DNA from: CAZHMN01 sp964533705
GTDB lineage: Bacteria; Electryoneota; B3-LCP
Assembly (NCBI GenBank): GCA_964533705.1
Contig: CAZHMN010000074.1
Span: 1-15,247 of the forward strand
Length of the DNA stretch: 15,247 nt
Direction: 5' to 3'
A model generated the notes under the pieces. The model saw only the letters and a program-made list of their open reading frames with translations, ran no database searches and was not told the origin of the DNA. This document shows positions 1 to 6,312 of this stretch, one piece after another. Numbering within the stretch: position 1 is the stretch's first letter; each line of letters opens with the position of its first letter. Made by a program: the position numbers and the translations under genes.

Positions 1-13
1 GTTAGGCATGATT

Positions 14-41
14 GGGATACGGGATACGGGATACGGGATTC
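14..41. repeat. Heptamer tandem array (GGGATAC)
   Basis: Four consecutive 7 bp units are visible: three exact GGGATAC copies and a fourth, GGGATTC. The array is non-coding and lies downstream of deoC on the minus strand. It shares its 7 bp period, but not its sequence, with the arrays at 87-163 and 10962-10996. Confidence 0.85.
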
Positions 42-48
42 GGTTAAT

Positions 49-87
49 TGTCATTCCGGACGGGCCTTAGCCCGATCCGGAATGACA
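49..87. repeat. Long hairpin / palindromic repeat unit downstream of deoC
   Basis: A 12 bp outer stem (TGTCATTCCGGA at 49-60 pairs with 76-87) continues into a 5 bp inner stem (CGGGC 61-65 with GCCCG 70-74). One bulged A and a CTTA loop interrupt it. It follows deoC in the minus direction but has no T-tract after it on that strand, so it looks more like a dispersed palindromic element than a standard intrinsic terminator. A role in transcript 3'-end protection is possible. Confidence 0.7.
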
Positions 88-163
88 CCTGACCGTTGAC
101 TGCTGAATGCCTAGTGCTGAATGTCGAATGCTAACCGCTAACGGCTAACGGCCAATGGCTAAC
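87..163. repeat. Degenerate heptamer array abutting and entering the deoC 3' end
   Basis: Eleven 7 bp units can be phased without gaps: ACCTGAC, CGTTGAC, TGCTGAA, TGCCTAG, TGCTGAA, TGTCGAA, TGCTAAC, CGCTAAC, GGCTAAC, GGCCAAT, GGCTAAC. Neighbouring units resemble each other more than distant ones, as in stepwise tandem duplication with drift. The last unit contains the deoC stop codon (159-161). Heptanucleotide short tandemly repeated repetitive (STRR) sequences are known from heterocystous cyanobacteria; this is an analogy in period only. Confidence 0.75.
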
Positions 164-878
164 TCACAATCGCCACGGAAGCAGAGGTGCCAATGCGGTT
201 GGCTCCGGCTTCCACGAGCTGCATCGCCTGATCGAAGCTACGAATGCCGCCGGAAGCCTTAACACCCATATCGGGGCCGACGACGCGGCGCATTAATGCG
301 ACATCGGCGATGGCTGCGCCTGCCTGATTGAAGCCGGTAGAGGTTTTAACGAAAGCGGCGCCGGCGCGTTTGGCGATCAGGCAGGCTTTTACTTTCTCCT
401 CGTCGGTCAAAAGACAGGTTTCGATGATGACCTTAACCGGCACGCCTTCAGCGGCTTTAACCACCTGGCAGATATCCTCTTCGGCCAGATCGAACCTGCC
501 CATTTTCAAATAGCCGATGTTGGCCACCATGTCCAGCTCGTGGGCTCCGTCCTTGAGGCTCCGAGCCGCCTGGGCGACCTTTATGGCCGTGGAGTCCGCT
601 CCCAGCGGGAAGGAGACGATGGTGCAGACTTTGACGTCGCTGCCCGCCAGCAGTTCGGCGCAGAGCGGTACCCAGCAGGTATTGACGACGGCGGTGGCGA
701 AATGATAATGCAAGGCTTCCCGGCAGAGCCTGCGAACGTCGCTCTCGGTGGCTTCGGGTTTCAGGATGGTGTGGTCTATCATCCGGGCGAGGCGGGCCTT
801 GGGGTTGTCCGGTTCGGGTTCATTCGCCTGCCCGGGCACCATCACTTCGGAGACGATTTTTGCGATGCGGTCTTCCAC
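159..878 (-). CDS. deoC: Deoxyribose-phosphate aldolase with N-terminal encapsulation-like peptide
   Basis: DeoC cleaves 2-deoxy-D-ribose 5-phosphate to glyceraldehyde 3-phosphate and acetaldehyde through a lysine Schiff base. The 239-residue protein shows the family landmarks in order: IDHTILKP (34-41), the ELDMVANIG strand with Asp116, FVKTSTGF with the predicted Schiff-base Lys178, and VKASGGIR with the second active-site Lys207. Residues 1-33 precede the usual aldolase start. They form an amphipathic helix (MEDRIAKIVSEVM) and a linker rich in Pro, Glu and Asn, like the targeting peptides of microcompartment cargo. The start is GTG at 878 with no clear ribosome-binding site; the helix is the reason for keeping it over internal ATGs. 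It is the third gene of an operon after glmM and the EutN gene. The C-terminus is short, ending ten residues after the GTSAS motif begins, and its stop lies in a heptamer array. Confidence 0.93.
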   Translation of the reverse strand: MEDRIAKIVSEVMVPGQANEPEPDNPKARLARMIDHTILKPEATESDVRRLCREALHYHFATAVVNTCWVPLCAELLAGSDVKVCTIVSFPLGADSTAIKVAQAARSLKDGAHELDMVANIGYLKMGRFDLAEEDICQVVKAAEGVPVKVIIETCLLTDEEKVKACLIAKRAGAAFVKTSTGFNQAGAAIADVALMRRVVGPDMGVKASGGIRSFDQAMQLVEAGANRIGTSASVAIVS

Positions 879-919
879 TCTATCAGATTAGCAATTGGCT
901 ATCTTGTATGGAATTTATG

Positions 920-1195
920 TCATTCCCCGTACACATCAAGATCGTCCACCACGGCGACGATGACGGCCTGCAAAGGGATATCGGGATTTTCGAAGATGAT
1001 GCGGGCGCTGCCACCCTCTTTGTTGACCAAGACGACGTCATCCGGGCCGGCGTCGACGCGATCCAAGGCCAGAAGGGTGTTTCCCCTGGGAGTCAGATCA
1101 AGATCGAGGGGCTGGACGATCAAGATTTTGCCTCCCTCGAAATGGGGCGATTTAACTGTGGAATACAAATCCCCCACCACTCGTGCCAGGATCAT
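920..1195 (-). CDS. EutN/CcmL family microcompartment vertex (BMC-P) protein
   Basis: Proteins of this family form pentamers that cap the vertices of bacterial microcompartments such as carboxysomes and Eut/Pdu bodies. The 91-residue length is typical. Recognisable signatures are the N-terminal ARVVGDLYSTVKSP strand region (4-17), GGKILIVQPLD (21-31), ALDRVDAGPDDVVLV (43-57), the GGSAR turn (61-65) and the C-terminal AVIVAVVDDLDVYGE segment. Its ATG (1195-1193) overlaps the stop codon of the phosphomutase gene in an ATGA arrangement, so translation is probably coupled; deoC follows after about 40 bp. No BMC-H or BMC-T shell gene is visible in the window, so the rest of the shell must be encoded elsewhere, or this is a stand-alone vertex homologue. 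Confidence 0.9.
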   Translation of the reverse strand: MILARVVGDLYSTVKSPHFEGGKILIVQPLDLDLTPRGNTLLALDRVDAGPDDVVLVNKEGGSARIIFENPDIPLQAVIVAVVDDLDVYGE

Positions 1196-2565
1196 TTGCT
1201 GGTCTCCGCTTTGGGCATCAGTTGTTCCAGGGCATCTGTGCCTTCCTGCGCCAGTGCTTCAGCGCCAGTTTGATCCCTGCCCTCGGCGTAAATACGCATA
1301 ATCGGTTCGGTATTCGAGGGTCGCATCTGGAACCAGCCTTCGGGTTTGAAGACCTTCAGACCGTCGGTGCGATCTTGCTCGTAATCGCTGAAATGGGCGG
1401 CGAGTCTGGCCAACACGTCATCAGGGTGAACGTCCCCGAGGGATACCCTGCGCTTGGTCATCACATAATGTGGAAAGCTCTCCATAACGGCGGATAGGGG
1501 TTTATCGGCTTTTATCAAGGTTTGTAAAAGCATGGCCGTTCCCACGGCCGAATCCCGGGCCAGGTGAATTCCGGGGAAGATGACACCACCGTTGCCTTCT
1601 CCGCCGATAACGGCTTTCACTTCCTTCATCTTCTTGACAACGTGGATTTCACCCACTTTCGAACGGAAGATAGGAACTCCCGCCTGCAAGGCGACATCAT
1701 CCAGAGCACGGGTTGTGGAGACGTTGGTGACCAAGGGGCCGGGCTGATGCGATAGAACCAAACGAGAGGCGATGACCAAAGTATTTTCTTCGCCGATGGG
1801 ATGGCCATTTTCGTCAACGATGGAAAGCCTGTCGGCGTCAGGATCCAGCGCCAGACCCAGATCGCAGTTTTTCTCTTTGACTACCCCGCTCAAGTCCTCC
1901 AGATGTTCAGCCAACGGTTCGGGATTGCGGGGGAAGCATCCGCTGATCTCGCAGTTCAGTTTTACGACCTCACAGCCCAGCTCTGCCAGGAATTGGGGAA
2001 TCAGATTGCTACCAGCACCGCAGACAGCATCCACCGCCACCCGGAAGTTCCTCTTGCGAATGGCCGAAAGGTTGAACAGCGGGTTTCTTAAGATTTCATT
2101 GATGTGGTCATCTACCGCACCGGGATACTCGGTCACACGCCCGACCTTGTTCCAGGGCACGTAATTCACCTGCCAATCATCTTTGATGGCCTTTAGCTCG
2201 CTGCTCTGAACTTCGTCCAGGAAGAGGCCTTCCGATGAGAAGAATTTCAGGGCATTCCATTCTGCTGGATTGTGGGATGCGGTAAAGGCGATTCCACCAG
2301 CGGCGTCAGTGCGTTCGACAGTCAACTGGATGGTGGGTGTGGGCACGATACCGAGATCAACGACGTCGCAACCCACACTGAGAAGACCCGCCAGGGCGGC
2401 GTGACGGACGATTTCTCCGGTGGTTCTGGAATCCCGCCCGATGATGATTTTCCCACCATCACAATAGCTACCGAAAGCGGCGGCATAAGCAGTGATTACT
2501 TCCGGCGTCAATCCCGCACCGACTATTCCCCGAATGCCGGACACTGAGATCATTAAACGCTTCAC
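1192..2565 (-). CDS. glmM: Phosphohexomutase superfamily enzyme, phosphoglucosamine mutase-like
   Basis: This 457-residue protein is an alpha-D-phosphohexomutase. It has the phosphoserine loop TASHNP (95-100, Ser97), the metal-binding DPDADR (241-246), a sugar-binding loop GGEGNGG (321-327) and the C-terminal phosphate-binding RPSNTEP (415-421). GlmM converts glucosamine 6-phosphate to glucosamine 1-phosphate for cell-wall precursors. The GEGNGG loop differs from the usual bacterial GlmM/PMM GExSGH pattern and resembles archaeal-type members, so the substrate is uncertain. The start is GTG at 2565, supported by GGAAGGA at 2574-2580 with 8 nt spacing; an ATG four codons later has no better signal. 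It overlaps the EutN gene by 4 nt and leads the operon, so phosphopentomutase activity feeding DeoC is an alternative. Confidence 0.85.
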   Translation of the reverse strand: MKRLMISVSGIRGIVGAGLTPEVITAYAAAFGSYCDGGKIIIGRDSRTTGEIVRHAALAGLLSVGCDVVDLGIVPTPTIQLTVERTDAAGGIAFTASHNPAEWNALKFFSSEGLFLDEVQSSELKAIKDDWQVNYVPWNKVGRVTEYPGAVDDHINEILRNPLFNLSAIRKRNFRVAVDAVCGAGSNLIPQFLAELGCEVVKLNCEISGCFPRNPEPLAEHLEDLSGVVKEKNCDLGLALDPDADRLSIVDENGHPIGEENTLVIASRLVLSHQPGPLVTNVSTTRALDDVALQAGVPIFRSKVGEIHVVKKMKEVKAVIGGEGNGGVIFPGIHLARDSAVGTAMLLQTLIKADKPLSAVMESFPHYVMTKRRVSLGDVHPDDVLARLAAHFSDYEQDRTDGLKVFKPEGWFQMRPSNTEPIMRIYAEGRDQTGAEALAQEGTDALEQLMPKAETSK

Positions 2566-2573
2566 TTTGGGTA

Positions 2574-2580
2574 TCCTTCC
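2574..2580 (-). promoter_or_regulatory. Ribosome-binding site of the glmM-like gene
   Basis: GGAAGGA on the minus strand lies 8 nt upstream of the GTG at 2565 and decides that start over the ATG at 2553. Confidence 0.7.
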
Positions 2581-2624
2581 CGCTAGATATTAGGATCAGT
2601 CGGGTGACAATTCTGTAGAATAAA

Positions 2625-2653
2625 AATTTATCCACTTTGGCGTTGAAAGTCAA
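2625..2653 (-). promoter_or_regulatory. Candidate sigma-70 promoter of the glmM-EutN-deoC operon
   Basis: On the minus strand, TTGACT (2653-2648) is separated by 17 bp from TAAATT (2630-2625). Transcription would start near 2618, about 50 nt before the GTG start. The -35 matches 5 of 6 consensus bases and the -10 matches 4 of 6. The surrounding 2590-3000 is AT-rich, and apart from the two divergent candidate promoters I see no gene or RNA structure in the 2566-3025 gap. Confidence 0.4.
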
Positions 2654-2854
2654 GGGGTTTCTGGGGAAAGGGTCTTGGATCAGTGTGGGAATTTTGATTA
2701 TAGATTTGGTGAGGCAAAGTTACAGCCAGATTGAGATGGTTAAGAGTCTATTAAGATTTTACATTCGAGTTATTCTGAAGTTCAGCGGAATAAGATTGTC
2801 TAAATGCAAACAAATCGGATTTTTAACGGGTATTATTATCAGTGTGAATATAAC

Positions 2855-2883
2855 TTGACTCCGCCTGAAATTATTATTATATT
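2855..2883 (+). promoter_or_regulatory. Candidate sigma-70 promoter of the feo operon
   Basis: TTGACT (2855-2860), a 17 bp spacer and TATATT (2878-2883) predict a start near 2890 and a leader of about 135 nt before feoA. Just upstream lies ATTATTATCA (2832-2841), which resembles one half of a Fur box, but no matching second half is present, so iron control cannot be claimed from this sequence. Confidence 0.5.
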
Positions 2884-3025
2884 TAGACGCAGTCGCAATA
2901 ACGGCTAAACGGCTAAAGGATGCATTCCTTAATTGTGGGAATTGCCTTCCATTCTTAAAGAAAAGAAACGTTGACGGCGGCATGGTCAAATTACTACTCA
3001 AGTGTAAACCAGGCAAGATGACACT

Positions 3026-3328
3026 ATGACAGCATTCGGGGGACCACCTGAGGGTCGGGGCGGTTACCGCCGGGGCAGGCGAGATTTAACTGCCGAGAGG
3101 CTGTTAAGCGAATCGCGCACAGGTGAGTTGCTACGCATCGTGCGCATAGCGGGTGGAGGGCCGATCCGCAGGCGGCTTCTCGAGATGGGGATGAATCCGG
3201 GGACCGAAATCAGAATCGTAAAATACGCACCACTGAAAGATCCGATCGAATGCGTTTTAAAGGGATATCACATCGCGTTGCGGGTGGCGGAAGCACGGCA
3301 CGTCATCGTAACGCCCGTGAAACCATAG
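3026..3328 (+). CDS. feoA: FeoA ferrous-iron transport accessory protein
   Basis: FeoA is a small cytoplasmic SH3-like protein that works with the FeoB permease in Fe(II) uptake. The conserved core spans about 33-98: GELLRIVRIAGGGPIRRRLLE, then MGMNPGTEIRIVKYAPLKDP, then a GYHIALR segment and a terminal VIVTPV strand. At 100 residues it is about 25 longer than the usual 75. The extra N-terminus (2-24) is rich in Gly and Arg, which may be real or may mean translation begins later, although no better in-frame start is obvious. It is the first gene of the feo operon and overlaps the feoB frame. Confidence 0.9.
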   Translation: MTAFGGPPEGRGGYRRGRRDLTAERLLSESRTGELLRIVRIAGGGPIRRRLLEMGMNPGTEIRIVKYAPLKDPIECVLKGYHIALRVAEARHVIVTPVKP

Positions 3329-5391
3329 ATCACAAACAAGCTGTAAAGCCCGCTGTTGGGCCCTTTGAAGTGGGTTTGATCGGCAATCCAAATTCAGGTA
3401 AATCCACGCTTTTCAACGCCCTGACCGGCGCACACCAGCATGTCGGCAACTGGCCCGGCGTCACCGTTGAGAAGAAAGAAGGATGGCGCCATCATCGGGG
3501 CGTTTCCCTCAAAATTATTGACCTTCCCGGCACCTACAGCCTGAACGCTTTCTCCATTGAAGAGGTGGTCGTCCGCGATTATCTCTTCAGTGAAAAGCCC
3601 GACGTCGTCGTCCAGGTGGTGGACGGTTCCAACCTGGAGCGCAACCTATACCTGACCGTACAATTGATCGAGTTAGGAGTCCCTCTGGTCATCGCGCTGA
3701 ACATGTACGATGAACTGTTAGACAAGGGTCTGGATGTGGACGTTAACCTGTTGGGCGAGCTTCTGGGCTGCAGGGTGGTTCCCACGATCGGATCGAGGGG
3801 TTACGGCACGGGGCAACTCCTGAAGGCCATCGAAGAAACGGCAAGGGGGGAGCTTCCTGAAAAGCGAGACATCAAGGTCAATTACGGCCGTGAATTTGAA
3901 GAGGAATTGGCCGCCGTTCAGGAAAAGATAGCAGCAGCGGTCGGCAGCGACATTCCGGTACGCTGGTTAGCCGTTCGCATTTTAGAGGGTGACAACGACG
4001 CCTTAACGCGGTTATCGCCTCAACTGCTTTCCGATCCAGAATTTCATCAACTTATAAGCGGGGCTGTAAAACGCCTCAACAAATTGTATCCTGAGGGCGT
4101 CGAGACCATCGTAACCGACCGACGCTACGGTTTCATCGCCGGGGCTCTGCAGGAAACGCTCAAACAAACGGGAAAGGGCCGGCGGGAGTTCTCCGAGAAG
4201 ATTGATTCGGTCCTCACCAACCGTATTTTAGGCCTGCCGCTTTTTCTGTTTTTTCTCTGGCTGTTGTTTCAGGGCACTTTCAGCCTGGGAGCCGTTCCCA
4301 TGGGCTGGATCGAGGCGGGCATCAGCTTGTTAGGGGGTCTGCTTTCGACCTATCTGCCCGCAGGACCTTTGAGCGAACTGGTCATTGACGGCGTGGTCGG
4401 CGGTGTCGGCGGGGTTCTGGTTTTTCTACCCAACATCATGATCCTCTTTTTGGGCATCTCCATCCTTGAAGACAGCGGGTACATGGCCAGAGCGGCATTT
4501 TTGATGGATAGGCTGATGCATTCATTGGGATTGCACGGCAAATCGTTCATCCCCTTGATCATGGGATTCGGCTGCGGGGTTCCGGCGATTATGGCCACGC
4601 GAACCTTAGAAAGCAAGCGAGACCGATTGCTGACGATCCTGATCATTCCTCTGATGAGCTGTTCTGCGCGGCTGCCAGTTTACATCCTCTTCGCGGGCAC
4701 TTTTTTCGCCGCCCATGCCGGCAACGTGATTTTCGGATTATATCTATTCGGAGTATTAATGGCAATCACCGCAGGCAAGCTCCTCTCCATGACCATCTTT
4801 CAGGCTAAGGGAGCTCCTTTCGTCATGGAACTGCCCCCTTACCGCATGCCCACGGTGTGGACCACCCTACGCCACATGTGGGATCGGTCATCCCAATACT
4901 TGCGCAAGATGGGGACGGTTATCCTGGCGGCATCCATTATCGTCTGGTTCCTGGGCGCTTTCCCCCGAGATGAGGGCCATGCGCCGGCCGTATCCGAATC
5001 ATATATCGGCCAGATCGGGCAGACCCTCTCCCCCGTTCTAGATCCGCTGGAATTCAACTGGCAGATGGGCGTCGCTCTGTTAAGTGGATTGGTAGCCAAA
5101 GAGGTCGTGGTTTCCACAATGGGCGTCATATACGAAGTTAACGATCGAGCTGAAACTCAGAAATTCAGCGCTTTATCAAATGCGCTGAAGAATTCGGGCA
5201 TTACGCCGCTTACCGCCCTGGCGTTTATGCTTTTCGTGTTAATTTACAGCCCCTGCATCGCCGTCATCGTGGCGATCTGGCGGGAGACGGGCCGCATAGG
5301 CTGGGCGGCTTTCTCGGTGGGATACCAGATGACTCTGGCGTGGGTGATCGCTTTTGTGGCGGTGAAGCTGGGATTTCTGATAGGATTGTGA
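3250..5391 (+). CDS. feoB: FeoB ferrous-iron transporter (N-terminal GTPase plus permease)
   Basis: FeoB imports Fe(II) across the inner membrane. Counting from the ATG at 3250, the G domain shows G1 GNPNSGKST (45-53), a switch-I region around VGNWPGVTVEKKEG (65-78), G3 DLPGTYSL (91-98), G4 NMYD (151-154) and a G5-like TIGSRG near 179-184. The membrane half has two Gate regions: GFGCGVPAIMATRTLES around residue 440, with the conserved Cys, and a later block containing MGVALLSGLVAKEVVVSTMG. The start is doubtful. The ATG at 3250 lies inside feoA and would add about 39 unconserved residues. An ATA at 3325 overlaps the feoA stop as ATAG and places the G domain normally, and a GTG lies at 3370. 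The core is unambiguous; a small CxxC protein follows. Confidence 0.93.
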   Translation: MRFKGISHRVAGGGSTARHRNARETIDHKQAVKPAVGPFEVGLIGNPNSGKSTLFNALTGAHQHVGNWPGVTVEKKEGWRHHRGVSLKIIDLPGTYSLNAFSIEEVVVRDYLFSEKPDVVVQVVDGSNLERNLYLTVQLIELGVPLVIALNMYDELLDKGLDVDVNLLGELLGCRVVPTIGSRGYGTGQLLKAIEETARGELPEKRDIKVNYGREFEEELAAVQEKIAAAVGSDIPVRWLAVRILEGDNDALTRLSPQLLSDPEFHQLISGAVKRLNKLYPEGVETIVTDRRYGFIAGALQETLKQTGKGRREFSEKIDSVLTNRILGLPLFLFFLWLLFQGTFSLGAVPMGWIEAGISLLGGLLSTYLPAGPLSELVIDGVVGGVGGVLVFLPNIMILFLGISILEDSGYMARAAFLMDRLMHSLGLHGKSFIPLIMGFGCGVPAIMATRTLESKRDRLLTILIIPLMSCSARLPVYILFAGTFFAAHAGNVIFGLYLFGVLMAITAGKLLSMTIFQAKGAPFVMELPPYRMPTVWTTLRHMWDRSSQYLRKMGTVILAASIIVWFLGAFPRDEGHAPAVSESYIGQIGQTLSPVLDPLEFNWQMGVALLSGLVAKEVVVSTMGVIYEVNDRAETQKFSALSNALKNSGITPLTALAFMLFVLIYSPCIAVIVAIWRETGRIGWAAFSVGYQMTLAWVIAFVAVKLGFLIGL

Positions 5392-5403
5392 TTGGGGAAA
5401 ATA

Positions 5404-5589
5404 ATGGACGTTCAATGGATTATCGTGGGATTGGTGGTCGCGGCAGCGGCCTTTTACATCGTCAAATTGATCGCCCGGTCGTTTAAAGCCCGAGGATGCA
5501 CCCGTTGCGTCTCTCTGCCCCATACGAACCGCATGCTGAAGAAACTCGCCAAAGCGAAGAAACCGGCTGAAGAGTTTAAAGCCAATTAG
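5404..5589 (+). CDS. Small FeoB-associated membrane protein with a CxxC motif
   Basis: This 61-residue protein has one N-terminal membrane helix (about 4-24, IIVGLVVAAAAFYIVKL), a basic segment and a GCTRC motif (31-35), then a Lys-rich tail. Position, size and layout match the Cys-bearing FeoB-associated proteins that often follow feoB. It has only two Cys, fewer than the usual Cys-rich versions. The chosen ATG at 5404 is preceded by GGGGAAA (5395-5401); a TTG at 5392, directly after the feoB stop, is the alternative. A role in Feo complex assembly or metal/redox sensing is inferred from context only. Confidence 0.7.
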   Translation: MDVQWIIVGLVVAAAAFYIVKLIARSFKARGCTRCVSLPHTNRMLKKLAKAKKPAEEFKAN

Positions 5590-5640
5590 CCGCCCGCCAA
5601 TACTTACAACACAAAAATTCAGAAAAAAACAAAAAAGGGC

Positions 5641-5669
5641 TTGACAAATTGATTTTTTATACCTATGTT
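5641..5669 (+). promoter_or_regulatory. Sigma-70 promoter of the tetR operon
   Basis: A consensus -35 TTGACA (5641-5646), a 17 bp spacer and TATGTT (5664-5669) place the start near 5676, inside the palindromic operator and about 28 nt before the tetR ATG. Confidence 0.7.
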
Positions 5670-5670
5670 A

Positions 5671-5688
5671 TGAATGAGCGTTCATTCA
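5671..5688. promoter_or_regulatory. Palindromic TetR-type operator
   Basis: TGAATGA (5671-5677) and TCATTCA (5682-5688) are perfect inverted repeats around GCGT. The site starts one base after the -10 hexamer and covers the predicted transcription start. GAATGA-type half sites are common operators of TetR-family repressors of transport genes. Binding by the adjacent gene product, and therefore autoregulation of the whole operon, is inference. Confidence 0.72.
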
Positions 5689-5704
5689 ATAACTGTACAA
5701 ACAG

Positions 5705-6292
5705 ATGTCACCCAGAACAAAAGAACAGTTCGACGAGATGAAGGCCAAAAGTCGCCAAGCGATTATGCGATCTGCGCTCGAACTATTCACTCAAAGGGGT
5801 TATCACGGGACCTCCGTCAGCATGATCGCCGAGCGCGCGGGAGTTTCGACCGGGTTGATGTATAATTATTTTAAGAGCAAGATCGAATTATTAGAAGAGA
5901 TTGTTCGAGAAGGCATAAACGTGATTGAGATCTCCGTTGAAAGAATCGAAGCAATCAGCGATCCACGCGAGAAAATCGCCGCCTCTGTTGAAATGGCATT
6001 TGATATCGCCGAAGAGGACATGCATTTCTGGACCCTGTATTTCAGCACGATCATGCAGCCGGACATTCCCGAGGGTGTGAAAAATATATTCTCAAACTTT
6101 ATTCAAAACATGTTTGACTGGCTGGAATCCGTTTGCGGCCAGCTCGGATACGCCAATCCCAGAATTGAAGCGAGGATTTTGGGTGCGATTTTAGATGGAG
6201 TCTTCCTGCACCACTGTTTTGTAGGCGAAGATTATCCAATTGAAGAGTTAAAAAATGAAATCATAAAGAGATACTGCGGCGAAGAAAAATGA
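5705..6292 (+). CDS. TetR/AcrR family transcriptional regulator
   Basis: This 195-residue one-component regulator has a classical TetR N-terminal domain. Residues 15-62 read RQAIMRSALELFTQRGYHGTS, then a helix-turn-helix around VSMIAERAGVSTGLMYNYF, then KSKIELL. The C-terminal half is the variable ligand-binding and dimerisation part, rich in aromatic residues (HFWTLYFSTIM at 102-112), which suits a hydrophobic effector. It leads a four-gene operon. Its stop overlaps a possible ATG of the next gene as ATGA, and a TGAATGA palindrome covers its promoter start, so it probably represses its own operon until a lipid-like or toxic ligand binds. No strong ribosome-binding site precedes the ATG. Confidence 0.92.
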   Translation: MSPRTKEQFDEMKAKSRQAIMRSALELFTQRGYHGTSVSMIAERAGVSTGLMYNYFKSKIELLEEIVREGINVIEISVERIEAISDPREKIAASVEMAFDIAEEDMHFWTLYFSTIMQPDIPEGVKNIFSNFIQNMFDWLESVCGQLGYANPRIEARILGAILDGVFLHHCFVGEDYPIEELKNEIIKRYCGEEK

Positions 6293-6312
6293 TTCCAATA
6301 TCGAGGTATATC

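Noticed and set aside
540..1301. Long plus-strand open frame across deoC and the EutN gene
   Set aside because: It is antisense to two clear genes with conserved motifs and shows no recognisable domain; the frame is open only because of codon bias on the other strand.
2831..2850. Fur box upstream of feoA
   Set aside because: ATTATTATCA matches one half only; the opposite half (TGATAAT-like) is missing, so the site cannot be supported.
2901..2916. Tandem repeat ACGGCTAA x2
   Set aside because: Only two 8 bp copies; although it shares GGCTAA with the left array, the period differs and chance is a sufficient explanation.
2759..3016. 85-codon minus-strand open frame in the glmM-feoA gap
   Set aside because: It has a TTG start without a ribosome-binding site and covers the feo promoter; the sequence resembles no family I know.
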